The notes under the pieces are model-generated. The model saw nothing but the letters and a program-made list of their open reading frames with translations, was not told the origin of the DNA and made no database searches. A stretch of 64,000 nucleotides of DNA from Geodermatophilus sp. TF02-6 (lineage in GTDB: Bacteria > Actinomycetota > Actinomycetes > Mycobacteriales > Geodermatophilaceae): the NCBI RefSeq assembly GCF_003319115.1, contig NZ_QOHF01000004.1, positions 124,001 through 188,000 of the forward strand, read 5' to 3'. Below, piece by piece: positions 9,576-19,218 of the stretch. The translations under genes and the position numbers were made by a program. Numbering within the stretch: the stretch's first letter is position 1; each line of letters starts with the position of its first letter.

Positions 9576-9661
9576 GGACGCTCCAGGGCGTGGTGGTGGT
9601 GACACGGTGGTGGTGTCGGTACCAGCATGGCCGCTCTCCTTGTGGCGCCCGGCCACCGGCC

Positions 9662-9667
9662 TACGAT
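9662..9667 (+). promoter_or_regulatory. Leaderless -10 element TACGAT of ilvD
   Basis: TACGAT ends 8 nt before the ilvD GTG at 9676. No ribosome site is present. Confidence 0.5.
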
Positions 9668-9675
9668 CGCCGGAC

Positions 9676-11382
9676 GTGACGACCGTCGAGGAGCCCCGCA
9701 GCGCCACCGCAGACGTCAAGCCCCGCAGCCGCGAGGTGACCGACGGCATCACCCGGGCCCCGGCGCGGGCGATGCTGCGCGCCGTCGGCATGGGCGACGA
9801 CGACTGGGACAAGCCGCAGATCGGCGTCGCGTCGTCCTGGAACGAGATCACCCCCTGCAACCTCTCCCTCGACCGGCTGGCCAAGCGGGCCAAGGAGGGG
9901 GTGTTCGCCGCCGGCGGCTACCCGCTGGAGTTCGGCACCATCTCGGTCTCCGACGGCATCTCCATGGGCCACGAGGGCATGCGCGCCTCGCTGGTCAGCC
10001 GCGAGGTCATCGCCGACTCGGTCGAGACGGTGGTGTTCGCCGAGCGGCTCGACGGCACGGTGCTGCTGGCCGGCTGCGACAAGTCCCTGCCCGGCATGCT
10101 CATGGCCGCCGCGCGCCTGGACCTGGCCAGCGTCTTCCTCTACTCGGGCTCGACGCTGCCGGGCCGGCTCGGCGACCGCGACGACCTGACGATCATCGAC
10201 GTCTTCGAGGGCGTCGGCGCCTGCGCCCGGGGGCTGATCAGCCGGGCGGACCTCGACGCGATCGAGAAGGCCGCCTGCCCGGGCATGGGCTCCTGCGGGG
10301 GCATGTACACCGCCAACACCATGGCCAGCGTCGCCGAGGCGCTCGGCATGGCCCTGCCCGGAAGCGCCGCCCCGCCCGCGCCCGACAGCCGCCGCGACGC
10401 GTTCGCCGTCGCCTCGGGCGAGGCCGTGGTCACCCTGCTGCGCCAGGGCGTCACCGCCCGCCAGATCATGACGAAGCAGGCGTTCGAGAACGCGATCACC
10501 GTGGTCATGGCGCTGGGCGGCTCCACCAACGCCGTCCTGCACCTGCTGGCGATCGCGCACGAGGCGCGGGTCGAGCTGACCCTCGACGACTTCAACCGGA
10601 TCGGCGACCGCACGCCGCACCTGGCCGACGTCAAGCCCTTCGGCCGGTTCGTCATGACCGACATCGACCGCGTCGGCGGCGTCCCGGTCGTGCTGCGCGC
10701 GCTGCTCGACGCCGGCCTGCTGCACGGCGACGCGCTCACCGTGACCGGCAAGACGATGGCCGAGAACCTCGCCGAGATCGCCCCGCCGGACCTCGACGGC
10801 ACGATCGTCCACGCGATGACCGACCCGATCCACAAGACGGGTGGCCTGACGATCCTGCGCGGCTCGCTGGCGCCCGAGGGCGCGGTGGTGAAGTCGGCCG
10901 GCTTCGACCGCGACGTCTTCGAGGGCACCGCCCGCGTCTTCGACGGCGAGCAGGGCGCGATGGACGCCGTCACCGACGGCCGGCTCTCGGCCGGCGACGT
11001 CGTCGTCATCCGCTACGAGGGGCCCAGGGGCGGACCGGGCATGCGGGAGATGCTCGCCGTCACCGGCGCGATCAAGGGCGCGGGCCTCGGCAAGGACGTC
11101 CTGCTGCTCACCGACGGCCGCTTCTCCGGCGGGACGACGGGCCTGTGCATCGGCCACGTCGCGCCCGAGGCCACCGACGGCGGCCCGATCGCGCTGGTCC
11201 GGGACGGCGACCGGATTCGGCTGGACCTCACCACCCGCACCCTCGACCTGCTGGTCGACGACACCGAGCTGACCCGCCGCCGGGAGAGCTGGACGCCGCT
11301 GCCCCCGCGGTACACCACCGGCGTCCTCGGCAAGTACGCCAAGCTGGTGGGCTCGGCCGCGCAGGGGGCCATCTGCGGCTGA
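9676..11382 (+). CDS. ilvD: Dihydroxy-acid dehydratase
   Basis: The product has 568 residues, as expected for IlvD. It makes the 2-oxo acids that lead to valine, leucine and isoleucine, using an iron-sulfur cluster and Mg2+. Visible motifs are [18 protein letters not shown] and [21 protein letters not shown], two of the cluster-binding regions, and [21 protein letters not shown] near the C-terminus. The GTG at 9676 is taken as a leaderless start. The gene stands alone, 5.6 kb from ilvB, and is followed by repeat copy R3, which begins at its TGA. Confidence 0.96.
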   Translation: MTTVEEPRSATADVKPRSREVTDGITRAPARAMLRAVGMGDDDWDKPQIGVASSWNEITPCNLSLDRLAKRAKEGVFAAGGYPLEFGTISVSDGISMGHEGMRASLVSREVIADSVETVVFAERLDGTVLLAGCDKSLPGMLMAAARLDLASVFLYSGSTLPGRLGDRDDLTIIDVFEGVGACARGLISRADLDAIEKAACPGMGSCGGMYTANTMASVAEALGMALPGSAAPPAPDSRRDAFAVASGEAVVTLLRQGVTARQIMTKQAFENAITVVMALGGSTNAVLHLLAIAHEARVELTLDDFNRIGDRTPHLADVKPFGRFVMTDIDRVGGVPVVLRALLDAGLLHGDALTVTGKTMAENLAEIAPPDLDGTIVHAMTDPIHKTGGLTILRGSLAPEGAVVKSAGFDRDVFEGTARVFDGEQGAMDAVTDGRLSAGDVVVIRYEGPRGGPGMREMLAVTGAIKGAGLGKDVLLLTDGRFSGGTTGLCIGHVAPEATDGGPIALVRDGDRIRLDLTTRTLDLLVDDTELTRRRESWTPLPPRYTTGVLGKYAKLVGSAAQGAICG

Positions 11383-11560
11383 GGAAGGACCCCTTGCCCC
11401 CCACCGCTCGGAGAAGGACCCCGTCCTCCCCACCCCTCGCACGCTCGGGGCGGGACCCGGGACGGGGCCGGGGACCCTGCACGGGGCCGAGCCTCGGGAC
11501 GGGGCCGGCGGCGGGGCCCGGCGAGGGGGCCGGGCGCGGGGCCGGCCCCCCGGACGGGTG
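11383..11560 (+). repeat. GC-rich stop-codon-adjacent repeat, copy R3, plus GC-rich tail
   Basis: It starts at the ilvD stop (TGAGGAAGGACCCC), has a second AAGGACCCC about 31 bases later, and holds an inner stem CCCCGTCC/GGACGGGG. After about 11482 it runs into low-complexity GGGGCC-rich DNA up to the next gene at 11614. I see no gene in this 231-bp gap. Confidence 0.8.
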
Positions 11561-11613
11561 AGGGCGGTCGCGCTGCGCTGTGGCCCCGAGCGGGCCCTGC
11601 CGATCCAGCGGGT

Positions 11614-14265
11614 GTGGACAGGGTCAGGTGGTGGCTCCTCGGGAGCGCCGTGCCGGCGGGAACCGCCTGCGCGGTGTCCGCCGGCACGTCCGGTCAGGGG
11701 TTCGTCGGCGACGTCGCGGTCGCCGCCCTCGGCGTGGCCGCGGCCGCGGTGCTCTGGTGCGCCGGACGGGGCGGGCAGGCCGGCTGGCGGGGGTGGCGGC
11801 TGCTCGCCGTCGCCCCGCTCCTGCCGGTCGTCGGGTTCGTCGCGGCCGCCGTCGTCGGCCCGACCGACCCGATGGAGCTGGTGGTGCTCCGCTGGCTGCC
11901 CACCGTCCCCGGCTACGGGATCGCCGTCGTGGGCATCCTGACCCTCGTCGACCGCGCGCGGCTGCGCGGCGGCGCCCGCGCGGGCGTGGAGCTGGCCCTG
12001 TTCGGCGGCGCCTGCCTGCTCGTGGTCCAGCTGCTCGTGCTCGGCCCCGACCGCAGCTGGGCCGACCTGCGCCCCGCCGAGGGCGCTCTCCTCGCCGCCG
12101 CGGTGCTCGTCACCTCGGCCACGATGGCCGCCGCGCTCCTCCTGCTGGGGGCCGTCGAGTGCCGCCGGCAGCCCACGGCGCTGGTGCTGCTCGCCGGCAC
12201 GGTCCTGCTCACCGCCGGCCGCGCGCTGGGCACCTCCGCGCTGCTCGCCGGCAGCTCCGGCGCCGTCGACGCGAGCCGCTTCCTCGTCGTGGGCGGGCTG
12301 GCCCTGCTCGGCGCGGCCGTGCTGGTCGACCCCGGCCCCTGCCCGGAGGAGGCCGCCCGCCCCGGTCCGCGCACCGGCCGCTCCACCCGGCTGGGCCAGC
12401 TGCTGCCGCACCTGGCGATGGTCGTCGTCCTCGCCGGTCTCGCCCTCACCACGCTCCTGGGACAGCGCACCGGCCCGGTGCTCGTCCCCGGCGTGCTGCT
12501 GTGCGCCGTCCTGGCCGCGGTGCACCGGTGGCTGACCGCGCGCGAGGAGCAGCGGCTCGGCGCCCGGCTGCGCCGCAGCGAGGCCTGCTTCCGGTCCCTG
12601 GTCGCCGCCAGCAGCGACGCCGTGCTCGTCCTGGACGGCGACCTGCGGGTCACCTGGGCCTCGCCGACCCTCGGGACGACGCTCGGCGACCCCGCTCCCG
12701 CGGTGACCGGCCGCGACCTGCTCGAGCTGGTGCACCCCGAGGACGCGCTGCCGGTGGCCCGGGCCCTGCGCCCGGCCGTCACGGCCCCCCTCCCCGCCGC
12801 GTCCGCCGGCCTGCTGCGGCTGCGGCTGCCGCACGCCGACGGCACCTGGCGGCACCTGGAGGCCAGCGTCTCTGACCTGCGCGGCGATGCCGCGGTCGGC
12901 GCCGTCGTCCTGCACTGCCGGGACACCACCGAGCGCGTCGAGCGGGAGCGGGCGCTCGAGCAGGTCGCGTTCACCGACCCGCTCACCGGGCTGCCCAACC
13001 GGGCCGGCTGCGAACGGGTGCTCGAGCAGGCCCTGGCCGCCGGGGCCGCCCCGGCGGCCAGCCTGCTGCTCGTCGAGCTCGACGGCCTCGCCGAGGTGCG
13101 GGAGGACGCCGGCCGGGAGGTCGTCAGCACCGTGCTGGTCGAGGTGGGCCGGCGGCTGCGGGCGACCGTCCGCAGCGCGGAGCTGGTCGCCCGGGTCGGC
13201 GGCGGCGCGTTCGCCGTCCTGGCCGAGGGCGGGGCGCACGCCGTCGACCTGCTCGCCGACCGCTGCCTGTCGGTGCTCGAGCAGCCGCTGGACACCCGGG
13301 CCGGGGTCTTCGACCTCGCCGCCAACGTGGGCGTCGTCGCGCTGGAGGCCGGGCTGGGCGTCGGGGAGCTGCTGACCCGCGCCGAGCTGGCCGTCCGCGC
13401 GGCGGCGGCCTCGGGCACCGGCACGGCGCTGCGGTATCGGCCGGCGCTCGGCAGCGCGGCCGCCCGGCGGGCCCGGCTGCGCGACGACCTGCCCGGCGCC
13501 TGGCACCGCGGCGAGCTGTCGGTGCTCTTCCAGCCCGTGGTCTCGCTGGAGGAGCAGCGGGTCACCGGCGTCGAGGCGCTGCTGCGCTGGCGGCACCCCG
13601 AGCTCGGAGAGGTGCCGCCGGCGGAGTTCGTGCCGATCGCCGAGCGCGCCGGGGTGGTCGGCGAGCTGCAGCGGTGGGCCCTCGAGCGGGCCGCCGCCGT
13701 CGCGCTGACCCTGCCCTGCACCGGGGCGCCGCTGCAGCTGGGGGTGAACATCTCGGCCTCGCACGTCGCCGCCCGGACCCTGGTGGGGGACGTCGTCTCG
13801 GCGCTGCGGACCAGCGGGCTGCCCCCCGAGCGGCTGATCCTGGAGATCACCGAGGCGACGGTGCTGGCCGAGGGCGACCACGTGGCCGCCGACGTCGAGG
13901 CGCTGCGGCTCATGGGCGTGCACGTCGCGCTCGACGACTTCGGCACCGGGCACTCCTCGCTGGCGCACCTGACCCGGCTGCCGATCGACGTCCTCAAGCT
14001 CGACCGCTCCTTCGTGGCCCGCGTCGACCGGGACCCGAAGAGCCGCGCGCTGTGCGAGTCGGTCGTCACGATCGGGCGGGCGCTGGGCCTGGACGTGGTG
14101 GCCGAGGGGGTGGAGACCCCGGGCCAGCTCGGCGTCCTCCGGGGCGCCGGCTGCGGTTTCGCCCAGGGCTTCCTGCTGGCCCGACCGATGCCGGCGGGCG
14201 AGCTGACCGACCTGCTCTGCGACGGCGCCGGCCTGCTCTGGCCGGGGCTGGTCGGGAGCCACTGA
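11614..14265 (+). CDS. Membrane PAS-GGDEF-EAL protein, GGDEF motif degenerate (probable c-di-GMP phosphodiesterase)
   Basis: The product has 883 residues. The order is about 8 membrane helices (residues 1-300), a PAS domain (about 325-445, FRSLVAASSDAVLVLDGDLRVTW), GGDEF (about 455-615) and EAL (about 625-880). The GGDEF signature is RVGGGAFAVL, so the catalytic Asp/Glu are lost and cyclase activity is unlikely. The EAL half keeps EALLRW, LGVNIS, LEITEA, LDDFGTG, LKLD and AEGVETP, the residues needed for c-di-GMP hydrolysis. It overlaps the next gene (TGATG), a paralogue with an intact GGDEF. The GTG start is the likeliest; no ribosome site is obvious. Confidence 0.9.
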   Translation: MDRVRWWLLGSAVPAGTACAVSAGTSGQGFVGDVAVAALGVAAAAVLWCAGRGGQAGWRGWRLLAVAPLLPVVGFVAAAVVGPTDPMELVVLRWLPTVPGYGIAVVGILTLVDRARLRGGARAGVELALFGGACLLVVQLLVLGPDRSWADLRPAEGALLAAAVLVTSATMAAALLLLGAVECRRQPTALVLLAGTVLLTAGRALGTSALLAGSSGAVDASRFLVVGGLALLGAAVLVDPGPCPEEAARPGPRTGRSTRLGQLLPHLAMVVVLAGLALTTLLGQRTGPVLVPGVLLCAVLAAVHRWLTAREEQRLGARLRRSEACFRSLVAASSDAVLVLDGDLRVTWASPTLGTTLGDPAPAVTGRDLLELVHPEDALPVARALRPAVTAPLPAASAGLLRLRLPHADGTWRHLEASVSDLRGDAAVGAVVLHCRDTTERVERERALEQVAFTDPLTGLPNRAGCERVLEQALAAGAAPAASLLLVELDGLAEVREDAGREVVSTVLVEVGRRLRATVRSAELVARVGGGAFAVLAEGGAHAVDLLADRCLSVLEQPLDTRAGVFDLAANVGVVALEAGLGVGELLTRAELAVRAAAASGTGTALRYRPALGSAAARRARLRDDLPGAWHRGELSVLFQPVVSLEEQRVTGVEALLRWRHPELGEVPPAEFVPIAERAGVVGELQRWALERAAAVALTLPCTGAPLQLGVNISASHVAARTLVGDVVSALRTSGLPPERLILEITEATVLAEGDHVAADVEALRLMGVHVALDDFGTGHSSLAHLTRLPIDVLKLDRSFVARVDRDPKSRALCESVVTIGRALGLDVVAEGVETPGQLGVLRGAGCGFAQGFLLARPMPAGELTDLLCDGAGLLWPGLVGSH

Positions 14266-16961
14266 TGCCCGCCGGTCCGTCGCGGGGGCGGGCTCACGGC
14301 CCGGCAGCGGTACTGGTGCTGCTGGCGGCGCTGGCGGTCGCCGCCGCCGTCCTGGAGCTGACCGCGCACCCGCAGGTCCACCGCCTGGTGCCCGCCTGCC
14401 TGGCCCTCGGCTCCGGCGCCGCGGCGCTCGTCGTCGAGCGGTGCGCGGCCCGGCTGCCCGGTCGCTCCGGGCGGCCGTGGCGGGCGCTCGCCCTCGCCGC
14501 GGCGCTGCTGGCCGGAGGCCAGGTGCTGGCCACGCTGCGCGCCGCCGGCGCCGACCTCGCCGAGGGCGGCCTGGAGGACGTGCCGATGCTGCTGGCCGTG
14601 CCGATCGCGATCTCGGCCGCGGTCGCGCTGCCGCCTCCGCGCAGCACCCGGCGGCTGGGCTCGCGCGTCCTGCTGGACGCCGTCGTCGTCACCGGAGCCG
14701 TCGGCGTGCTGGGCCACCTGCTGCTGGCCGACCTGCTCGCCGGCGTCGACGGCGCGGCCGACGGGCTGATCTCCGCCGGCTACCCGGCCGTGGGCGCGGT
14801 GCTCTGCGGCGTCGGCCTGGTCACCGTGACCGCGGTGCGCAGCGTGCGCCGCCGGGCGGCCGGGTGGCTGCTGGCCGCCTTCGTGCTGATGGCCGTGGTC
14901 GCCGTGGGCGGCGCCCTCGGCCGCACCCTCGGCGGCACCACCCCGACCGTGGTCACCGAGCTGGCCTGGCTGGGGATGCTGGCCGCCGGGGTGCTCGGGG
15001 TGGGCGCCGACCCGGGAGAGCCGGCCGCGTCCGCCTCCGACCGCCCCACCCTGCCGCAGCGCGGCATCGTGCTGGCCTCCGGTGCCGCCTCCGGCGTCCT
15101 GCTGGTGCTCTTCGCCGTCGCGTCCTCCGGGCGGCCGCTGCCACCGGTGGAGGCGGGCGGAGGAGCGGCGCTGGTCGTCCTCACCTGCGCCCGCTCGGTG
15201 CTGTGGGCCGTCGACGGCTCCCGGCTCACCCGGCGCCTGCGGCGCGCCGAGGGCTACTTCCGCGCGCTGGTGGACAGCGGCGACGCCGTGACCGTCGTCC
15301 TGGACGGCGCCGGGCGGGTCGGCTGGGCCTCCGGACCGGTGGCGGCGCAGCTCGGGTGGAGCGAGGGCGAGCTGGCCGGGCGGCTGCTGCCCACCCTCCT
15401 GCACGACGGCGACCGCGACCTGGTCGTCCGGGTCTCGGCCGCGGTGCGCGCCGGCACCCCCCTCGCCGCGCTGCCGGCCACCGTGCGGCTGCGGACCCGC
15501 GACGGCGCCTGGCGGGACGTCGAGGTCTCCGGCGCCGCCCGGGCCGCAGCGAAGGGCACCGGCGGCGACGACGGGCTGGTCCTGCACCTGCGCGACGTCA
15601 CCGACCGCAGCTGCACCCAGCGCGAGCTCGAACGGATGGCCTACACCGACTCCCTCACCGGGCTGGCCAACCGGGCGCGGTTCGCGGCCGCCCTCGCCGA
15701 GGTCTGCGCCGGGACGGAGCCGGGGTGCCTGCTGCTGGTCGACCTCGACGGCTTCAAGGCGGTCAACGACGTGGGCGGGCACGACGTCGGCGACCGGCTG
15801 CTGCGCGAGGTCGCCGGGCAGCTGCGCGCGGCTGCCCGGGACGACGACGTCGTCGCCCGCCTCGGCGGGGACGAGTTCGCCGTCCTCGTCCGCACGGGCC
15901 GGGCCGAGGCCACCGCGCTGGCCGAGCGGCTCGTGGCGCTGCTCGACCGCGACCACCGGCCGGCCGCGCCCGACGGGAGCACCCGCGGCAGCCTGGTCTT
16001 CCCCGTCTCCGGCAGCGTCGGGCTGGCCGAACTGGCGCCGGGCGGCGACCCGGCCGAGGTCCTGCGCCGGGCCGACCTGGCGCTGCGGACGGCCAAGGCC
16101 GCCGGCAAGAACTGCGTCCGCGCCACCGGCGAGGGGCTGGAGCAGGTGATCGACCGGCGGGCCGGGCTGGCCCGCGACCTGCCCGCCGCGATCGCCGGGG
16201 GCGGGCTGTCATTGGTGTTCCAGCCGGTCGTCGGCGTGGTGGAGCGCCGCGTCCTCGGCGTGGAGGCGCTGGTGCGCTGGCAGCACCCGGTGCTCGGCGC
16301 CGTCCCGCCGGAGGAGCTCATCGGCCTGGCCGAGGACGACGGCCTCGTCGTACCGCTGCAGCGCTGGGTGCTGGGCGCCGCGACCGCCGCCGTCGCCCCG
16401 CTGCTCGCCGAGGGGCACGACCTCAAGCTCGGCGTGAACGTCTCGGTCCGGCACCTGCAGGCCGGCTGCCTGGCCGCCGACGTCGCCCGCGCGCTGGCCG
16501 ACTCCGGCGTGCCGGCGCACCGGCTGGTGCTGGAGATCGCCGAGTCGGTGCTCATGGGCGCCGAGGACCGGGCAGAGGGCGACCTCGCCGCCCTGCGCGC
16601 GGCCGGCTGCGTGCTGTCGCTGGACGACTTCGGCAAGGGCCCCTCCGTGCTGGCCCGGCTGGCCCGGCTACCGGTCGACGTGCTGAAGATGGACCGCGGG
16701 TTCGTCGCGCACGTCGAGGACGACCCGCGCGCCGCCGCCCTGGTCGCCAGCGTCGTCGACCTCGGCCGCACGCTGGGCCTGGACGTCGTGGCCGAGGGGG
16801 TGGAGACCCCGGGCCAGCTGGCCGTGCTGCGCCGGCTCGGCTGCCGCTTCCTGCAGGGCCACCTCCTCGGCCGCCCGGTGCCCGCCGGACAGCTGCGTGC
16901 CCTGCTGGCCGCCCCCGCGGCGCCGGTGCCCGCCGGCACCGGACTGCCGTCCCACGCCTGA
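14265..16961 (+). CDS. Membrane PAS-GGDEF-EAL protein with both signatures intact
   Basis: The product has 898 residues and the same layout as its upstream neighbour: about 8-9 membrane helices, PAS (FRALVDSGDAVTVVLDGAGRVGW), GGDEF and EAL. The GGDEF signature is intact (RLGGDEFAVL). EAL keeps EALVRW, LGVNVS, LEIAES, LDDFG and AEGVETPGQL, with FGKG in place of the usual FGTG. It could make and break c-di-GMP. The ATG overlaps the stop of the first gene, so the two paralogues are translationally coupled. They share long near-identical DNA near the end of the EAL domain, consistent with tandem duplication. Confidence 0.92.
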   Translation: MPAGPSRGRAHGPAAVLVLLAALAVAAAVLELTAHPQVHRLVPACLALGSGAAALVVERCAARLPGRSGRPWRALALAAALLAGGQVLATLRAAGADLAEGGLEDVPMLLAVPIAISAAVALPPPRSTRRLGSRVLLDAVVVTGAVGVLGHLLLADLLAGVDGAADGLISAGYPAVGAVLCGVGLVTVTAVRSVRRRAAGWLLAAFVLMAVVAVGGALGRTLGGTTPTVVTELAWLGMLAAGVLGVGADPGEPAASASDRPTLPQRGIVLASGAASGVLLVLFAVASSGRPLPPVEAGGGAALVVLTCARSVLWAVDGSRLTRRLRRAEGYFRALVDSGDAVTVVLDGAGRVGWASGPVAAQLGWSEGELAGRLLPTLLHDGDRDLVVRVSAAVRAGTPLAALPATVRLRTRDGAWRDVEVSGAARAAAKGTGGDDGLVLHLRDVTDRSCTQRELERMAYTDSLTGLANRARFAAALAEVCAGTEPGCLLLVDLDGFKAVNDVGGHDVGDRLLREVAGQLRAAARDDDVVARLGGDEFAVLVRTGRAEATALAERLVALLDRDHRPAAPDGSTRGSLVFPVSGSVGLAELAPGGDPAEVLRRADLALRTAKAAGKNCVRATGEGLEQVIDRRAGLARDLPAAIAGGGLSLVFQPVVGVVERRVLGVEALVRWQHPVLGAVPPEELIGLAEDDGLVVPLQRWVLGAATAAVAPLLAEGHDLKLGVNVSVRHLQAGCLAADVARALADSGVPAHRLVLEIAESVLMGAEDRAEGDLAALRAAGCVLSLDDFGKGPSVLARLARLPVDVLKMDRGFVAHVEDDPRAAALVASVVDLGRTLGLDVVAEGVETPGQLAVLRRLGCRFLQGHLLGRPVPAGQLRALLAAPAAPVPAGTGLPSHA

Positions 16962-16994
16962 ACCGCCGGCTGTCCACCCAGTGGGACGTGGTGG

Positions 16995-17024
16995 TTGACG
17001 GCGGGGCCGGTCGAGGCGCACAGT
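16995..17024 (+). promoter_or_regulatory. Promoter of the ilvB leader transcript
   Basis: TTGACG (16995-17000), an 18-nt spacer and CACAGT (17019-17024) lie 6 nt before the GTG of the leader ORF. The block GCGCACAGTGGCCCCGTG recurs exactly in front of the histidine kinase gene, where TTGACC has a 17-nt spacer. Confidence 0.65.
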
Positions 17025-17030
17025 GGCCCC

Positions 17031-17066
17031 GTGCGGTCGGCCTGCCTGCTCCTCGTAGTCGCCTAG
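17031..17066 (+). CDS. ilvB leader peptide, [11 protein letters not shown]
   Basis: An 11-residue ORF, GTG to TAG, with Leu-Leu-Leu-Val-Val in a row (CTG CTC CTC GTA GTC). It sits between the promoter and an intrinsic terminator ahead of ilvB, as expected for a branched-chain attenuation leader. When charged Leu- or Val-tRNA is short, the ribosome should stall on these codons and let transcription pass the terminator. No ribosome site is present, so it is probably translated from a leaderless mRNA. Confidence 0.85.
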   Translation: MRSACLLLVVA

Positions 17067-17093
17067 CGCGTCGGTCCTCCCGATCGACGCGCT
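17065..17093 (+). promoter_or_regulatory. Hairpin at the leader stop codon (ilvB attenuator)
   Basis: A 9-bp perfect stem, AGCGCGTCG/CGACGCGCT, begins inside the TAG of the leader ORF. Its 11-nt loop contains TCCTCCC, which can pair in part with the GAGGGG arm of the terminator. A ribosome at the stop codon would cover this stem. This looks like the pseudoknot-type leader reported for branched-chain genes in actinobacteria. Confidence 0.7.
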
Positions 17094-17094
17094 G

Positions 17095-17128
17095 ACCCCT
17101 CTGTGCCCGCAGGCACGAGGGGTCTTTT
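17095..17128 (+). terminator. Intrinsic terminator of the ilvB attenuator
   Basis: ACCCCTC pairs with GAGGGGT, and inside it GTGCC with GGCAC around a CGCA loop. CTTTTC follows. It lies 120 bp upstream of ilvB, so it must act on the leader transcript. Confidence 0.85.
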
Positions 17129-17247
17129 CATGGGTGGGCCCGCTCCGGCAGCCGTCCCGCGCCGCACACCGCAGGGCCCCGACCGACGGCCCCGTCCAGG
17201 GCCACCAGCAGCAGGCAACCGCACAGAGAACAGGGCCAGGAGACGCC

Positions 17248-19119
17248 ATGAACAGCACCACCCCGGGCGATTCCGCCACCCGCGAGGCGGCCACGTCGCT
17301 CGCCGGTGTCGAGACCACCGCGCGCTCGCTCGCGGAGGCCGCCGCCGAGCCGGTCACCGGCATCACCGGGGCGCAGAGCCTCGTCCGCTCGCTCGAGGCG
17401 GTCGGCGTCGAGGCGGTCTTCGGCATCCCCGGCGGGGCGATCCTGCCCGCCTACGACCCGCTGTTCGACTCGCGGGTGCGGCACGTGCTGGTCCGCCACG
17501 AGCAGGGCGCCGGCCACGCGGCCACCGGCTACGCCCAGGCCACCGGCCGGGTCGGCGTCTGCATGGCCACCTCCGGGCCGGGCGCGACCAACCTGGTGAC
17601 CCCGCTGGCCGACGCGTACATGGACTCGGTCCCCGTCGTGGCGATCACCGGGCAGGTGCCCAGCGGCTCGATCGGCACCGACGCCTTCCAGGAGGCCGAC
17701 ATCCGCGGCATCACCATGCCGATCACCAAGCACAACTTCCTGGTCACCGACGCCGACGAGATCCCGCAGCGGATCGCCGAGGCCTTCCACCTGGCCGCCA
17801 CCGGCCGCCCCGGCCCGGTCCTGGTCGACATCCCCAAGGACGTCCTCCAGGCCACCACCGACTTCTCCTGGCCGCCGCGGCTGGACCTGCCCGGCTACAA
17901 GCCCACCACCCGCCCGCACGGCAAGCAGGTCCGCGAGGCCGCCGCGTTGGTCGCCGCCGCCCGCCGGCCGGTGCTCTACGTCGGCGGCGGCGTGCTCAAG
18001 GCCCAGGCCACCGCGGAGCTGGCCGAGCTGGCCGAGCTCACCGGCGCCCCGGTGGTCACCACGCTGATGGCCCGCGGCGCGTTCCCCGACAGCAGCCCGC
18101 AGCACCTAGGCATGCCCGGCATGCACGGCACGGTCGCCGCGGTCACCGCCCTGCAGAAGTCCGACCTCATCGTCGCGCTCGGCGCCCGCTTCGACGACCG
18201 GGTCACCGGCCGGCTCTCCTCGTTCGCGCCCGAGGCGCGCGTGGTGCACGCCGACATCGACCCGGCCGAGATCGGCAAGAACCGCAAGGCCGACGTGCCG
18301 ATCGTCGGCGACGCGCGCGAGACGATCGCCGAGCTGGTCGTCGCGCTGCGCGCCGAGCACGAGGCCGGCCGCACGCCCGACCTCACCGCCTGGTGGGCAC
18401 AGCTGGACCGGTGGCGGGAGACCTACCCGCTCGGCTACGACTGGCCGGAGGACGGCGCACTGTCCCCGCAGTACGTCATCGAGCGGTTGGGCGCGATCGC
18501 CGGGCCGGACGCGGTCTACGCCGCCGGCGTCGGCCAGCACCAGATGTGGGCCGCGCAGTTCATCCGGTACGAGAAGCCGGGTACCTGGCTCAACAGCGGC
18601 GGGCTGGGCACCATGGGCTACGCCGTCCCCGCGGCCATGGGCGCCAAGTACGGCTGCCCCGACACCACCGTCTGGGCGATCGACGGCGACGGCTGCTTCC
18701 AGATGACCAACCAGGAGCTGGCCACCTGCGCCATCGAGGGCATCCCGGTCAAGGTCGCCGTCATCAACAACGGCAACCTCGGCATGGTCCGCCAGTGGCA
18801 GACCCTGTTCTACGAGGGCCGCTACTCCAACACCAAGCTGCACCCGGTGGGTGAGGACGGCCGGCCCAAGCCGGTGCGCATCCCCGACTTCGTGGCACTG
18901 GCCGAGGCGCTCGGCTGCGTGGGCCTGCGCTGCGAGAGCAGGGACGACGTCGACGCGGTGATCGAGAAGGCCATGGCGATCGACGACGCCCCGGTGGTCA
19001 TCGACTTCGTGGTCGGCCACGACGCCCAGGTCTGGCCGATGGTCGCCGCGGGCGCCAGCAACGACGACATCATGGCCGCGCGCGACGTCCGCCCGGTCTT
19101 CGGCGAGGGGCAGGTGTGA
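17248..19119 (+). CDS. ilvB: Acetolactate synthase large (catalytic) subunit
   Basis: The product has 623 residues. It is the ThDP-dependent first step shared by the Val, Leu and Ile pathways. The N-terminal 45 residues are a non-conserved extension. The catalytic Glu lies in [19 protein letters not shown], and the ThDP/Mg site is [26 protein letters not shown] followed by NNGNLGMV. The ATG at 17248 has CAGGAGAC at good distance. It is preceded by a complete peptide attenuator and followed by repeat copy R4, then ilvN and ilvC, so all three probably share the attenuated transcript. Confidence 0.97.
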   Translation: MNSTTPGDSATREAATSLAGVETTARSLAEAAAEPVTGITGAQSLVRSLEAVGVEAVFGIPGGAILPAYDPLFDSRVRHVLVRHEQGAGHAATGYAQATGRVGVCMATSGPGATNLVTPLADAYMDSVPVVAITGQVPSGSIGTDAFQEADIRGITMPITKHNFLVTDADEIPQRIAEAFHLAATGRPGPVLVDIPKDVLQATTDFSWPPRLDLPGYKPTTRPHGKQVREAAALVAAARRPVLYVGGGVLKAQATAELAELAELTGAPVVTTLMARGAFPDSSPQHLGMPGMHGTVAAVTALQKSDLIVALGARFDDRVTGRLSSFAPEARVVHADIDPAEIGKNRKADVPIVGDARETIAELVVALRAEHEAGRTPDLTAWWAQLDRWRETYPLGYDWPEDGALSPQYVIERLGAIAGPDAVYAAGVGQHQMWAAQFIRYEKPGTWLNSGGLGTMGYAVPAAMGAKYGCPDTTVWAIDGDGCFQMTNQELATCAIEGIPVKVAVINNGNLGMVRQWQTLFYEGRYSNTKLHPVGEDGRPKPVRIPDFVALAEALGCVGLRCESRDDVDAVIEKAMAIDDAPVVIDFVVGHDAQVWPMVAAGASNDDIMAARDVRPVFGEGQV

Positions 19120-19186
19120 GTCGAAGGACCCCCCTTCCTCCATCGCTCGCAAGCTCGCGACGGGCCCCTGAAGGAGGGCCGCCGCT
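19120..19186 (+). repeat. GC-rich stop-codon-adjacent repeat, copy R4
   Basis: It begins 4 nt after the ilvB TGA with GAAGGACCCCCC, then GCTCGCAAGCTCGCG and a CCCCTGAAGGAGGGCC end. It separates ilvB from ilvN inside a likely operon, so it cannot be a fully efficient terminator if the three genes are co-transcribed. Confidence 0.75.
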
Positions 19187-19218
19187 GGTGACCATCCGTG
19201 GTGAAAGGAACCTTGGGT

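Noticed and set aside
8212..11482. Inverted GC-rich copies as the ends of a transposon
   Set aside because: No transposase or integrase lies between them, and the same element recurs singly at other stop codons.
9661..14262. Minus-strand frame of 1533 codons across ilvD and the first GGDEF-EAL gene
   Set aside because: Antisense shadow of GC-rich coding DNA. The product is Gln/Gly/Arg/His-rich with no domain, while the plus strand holds two clear protein families.
11913..15956. Minus-strand frame of 1347 codons across the GGDEF-EAL pair
   Set aside because: Same reason: its product is low complexity and crosses two real genes in antisense.
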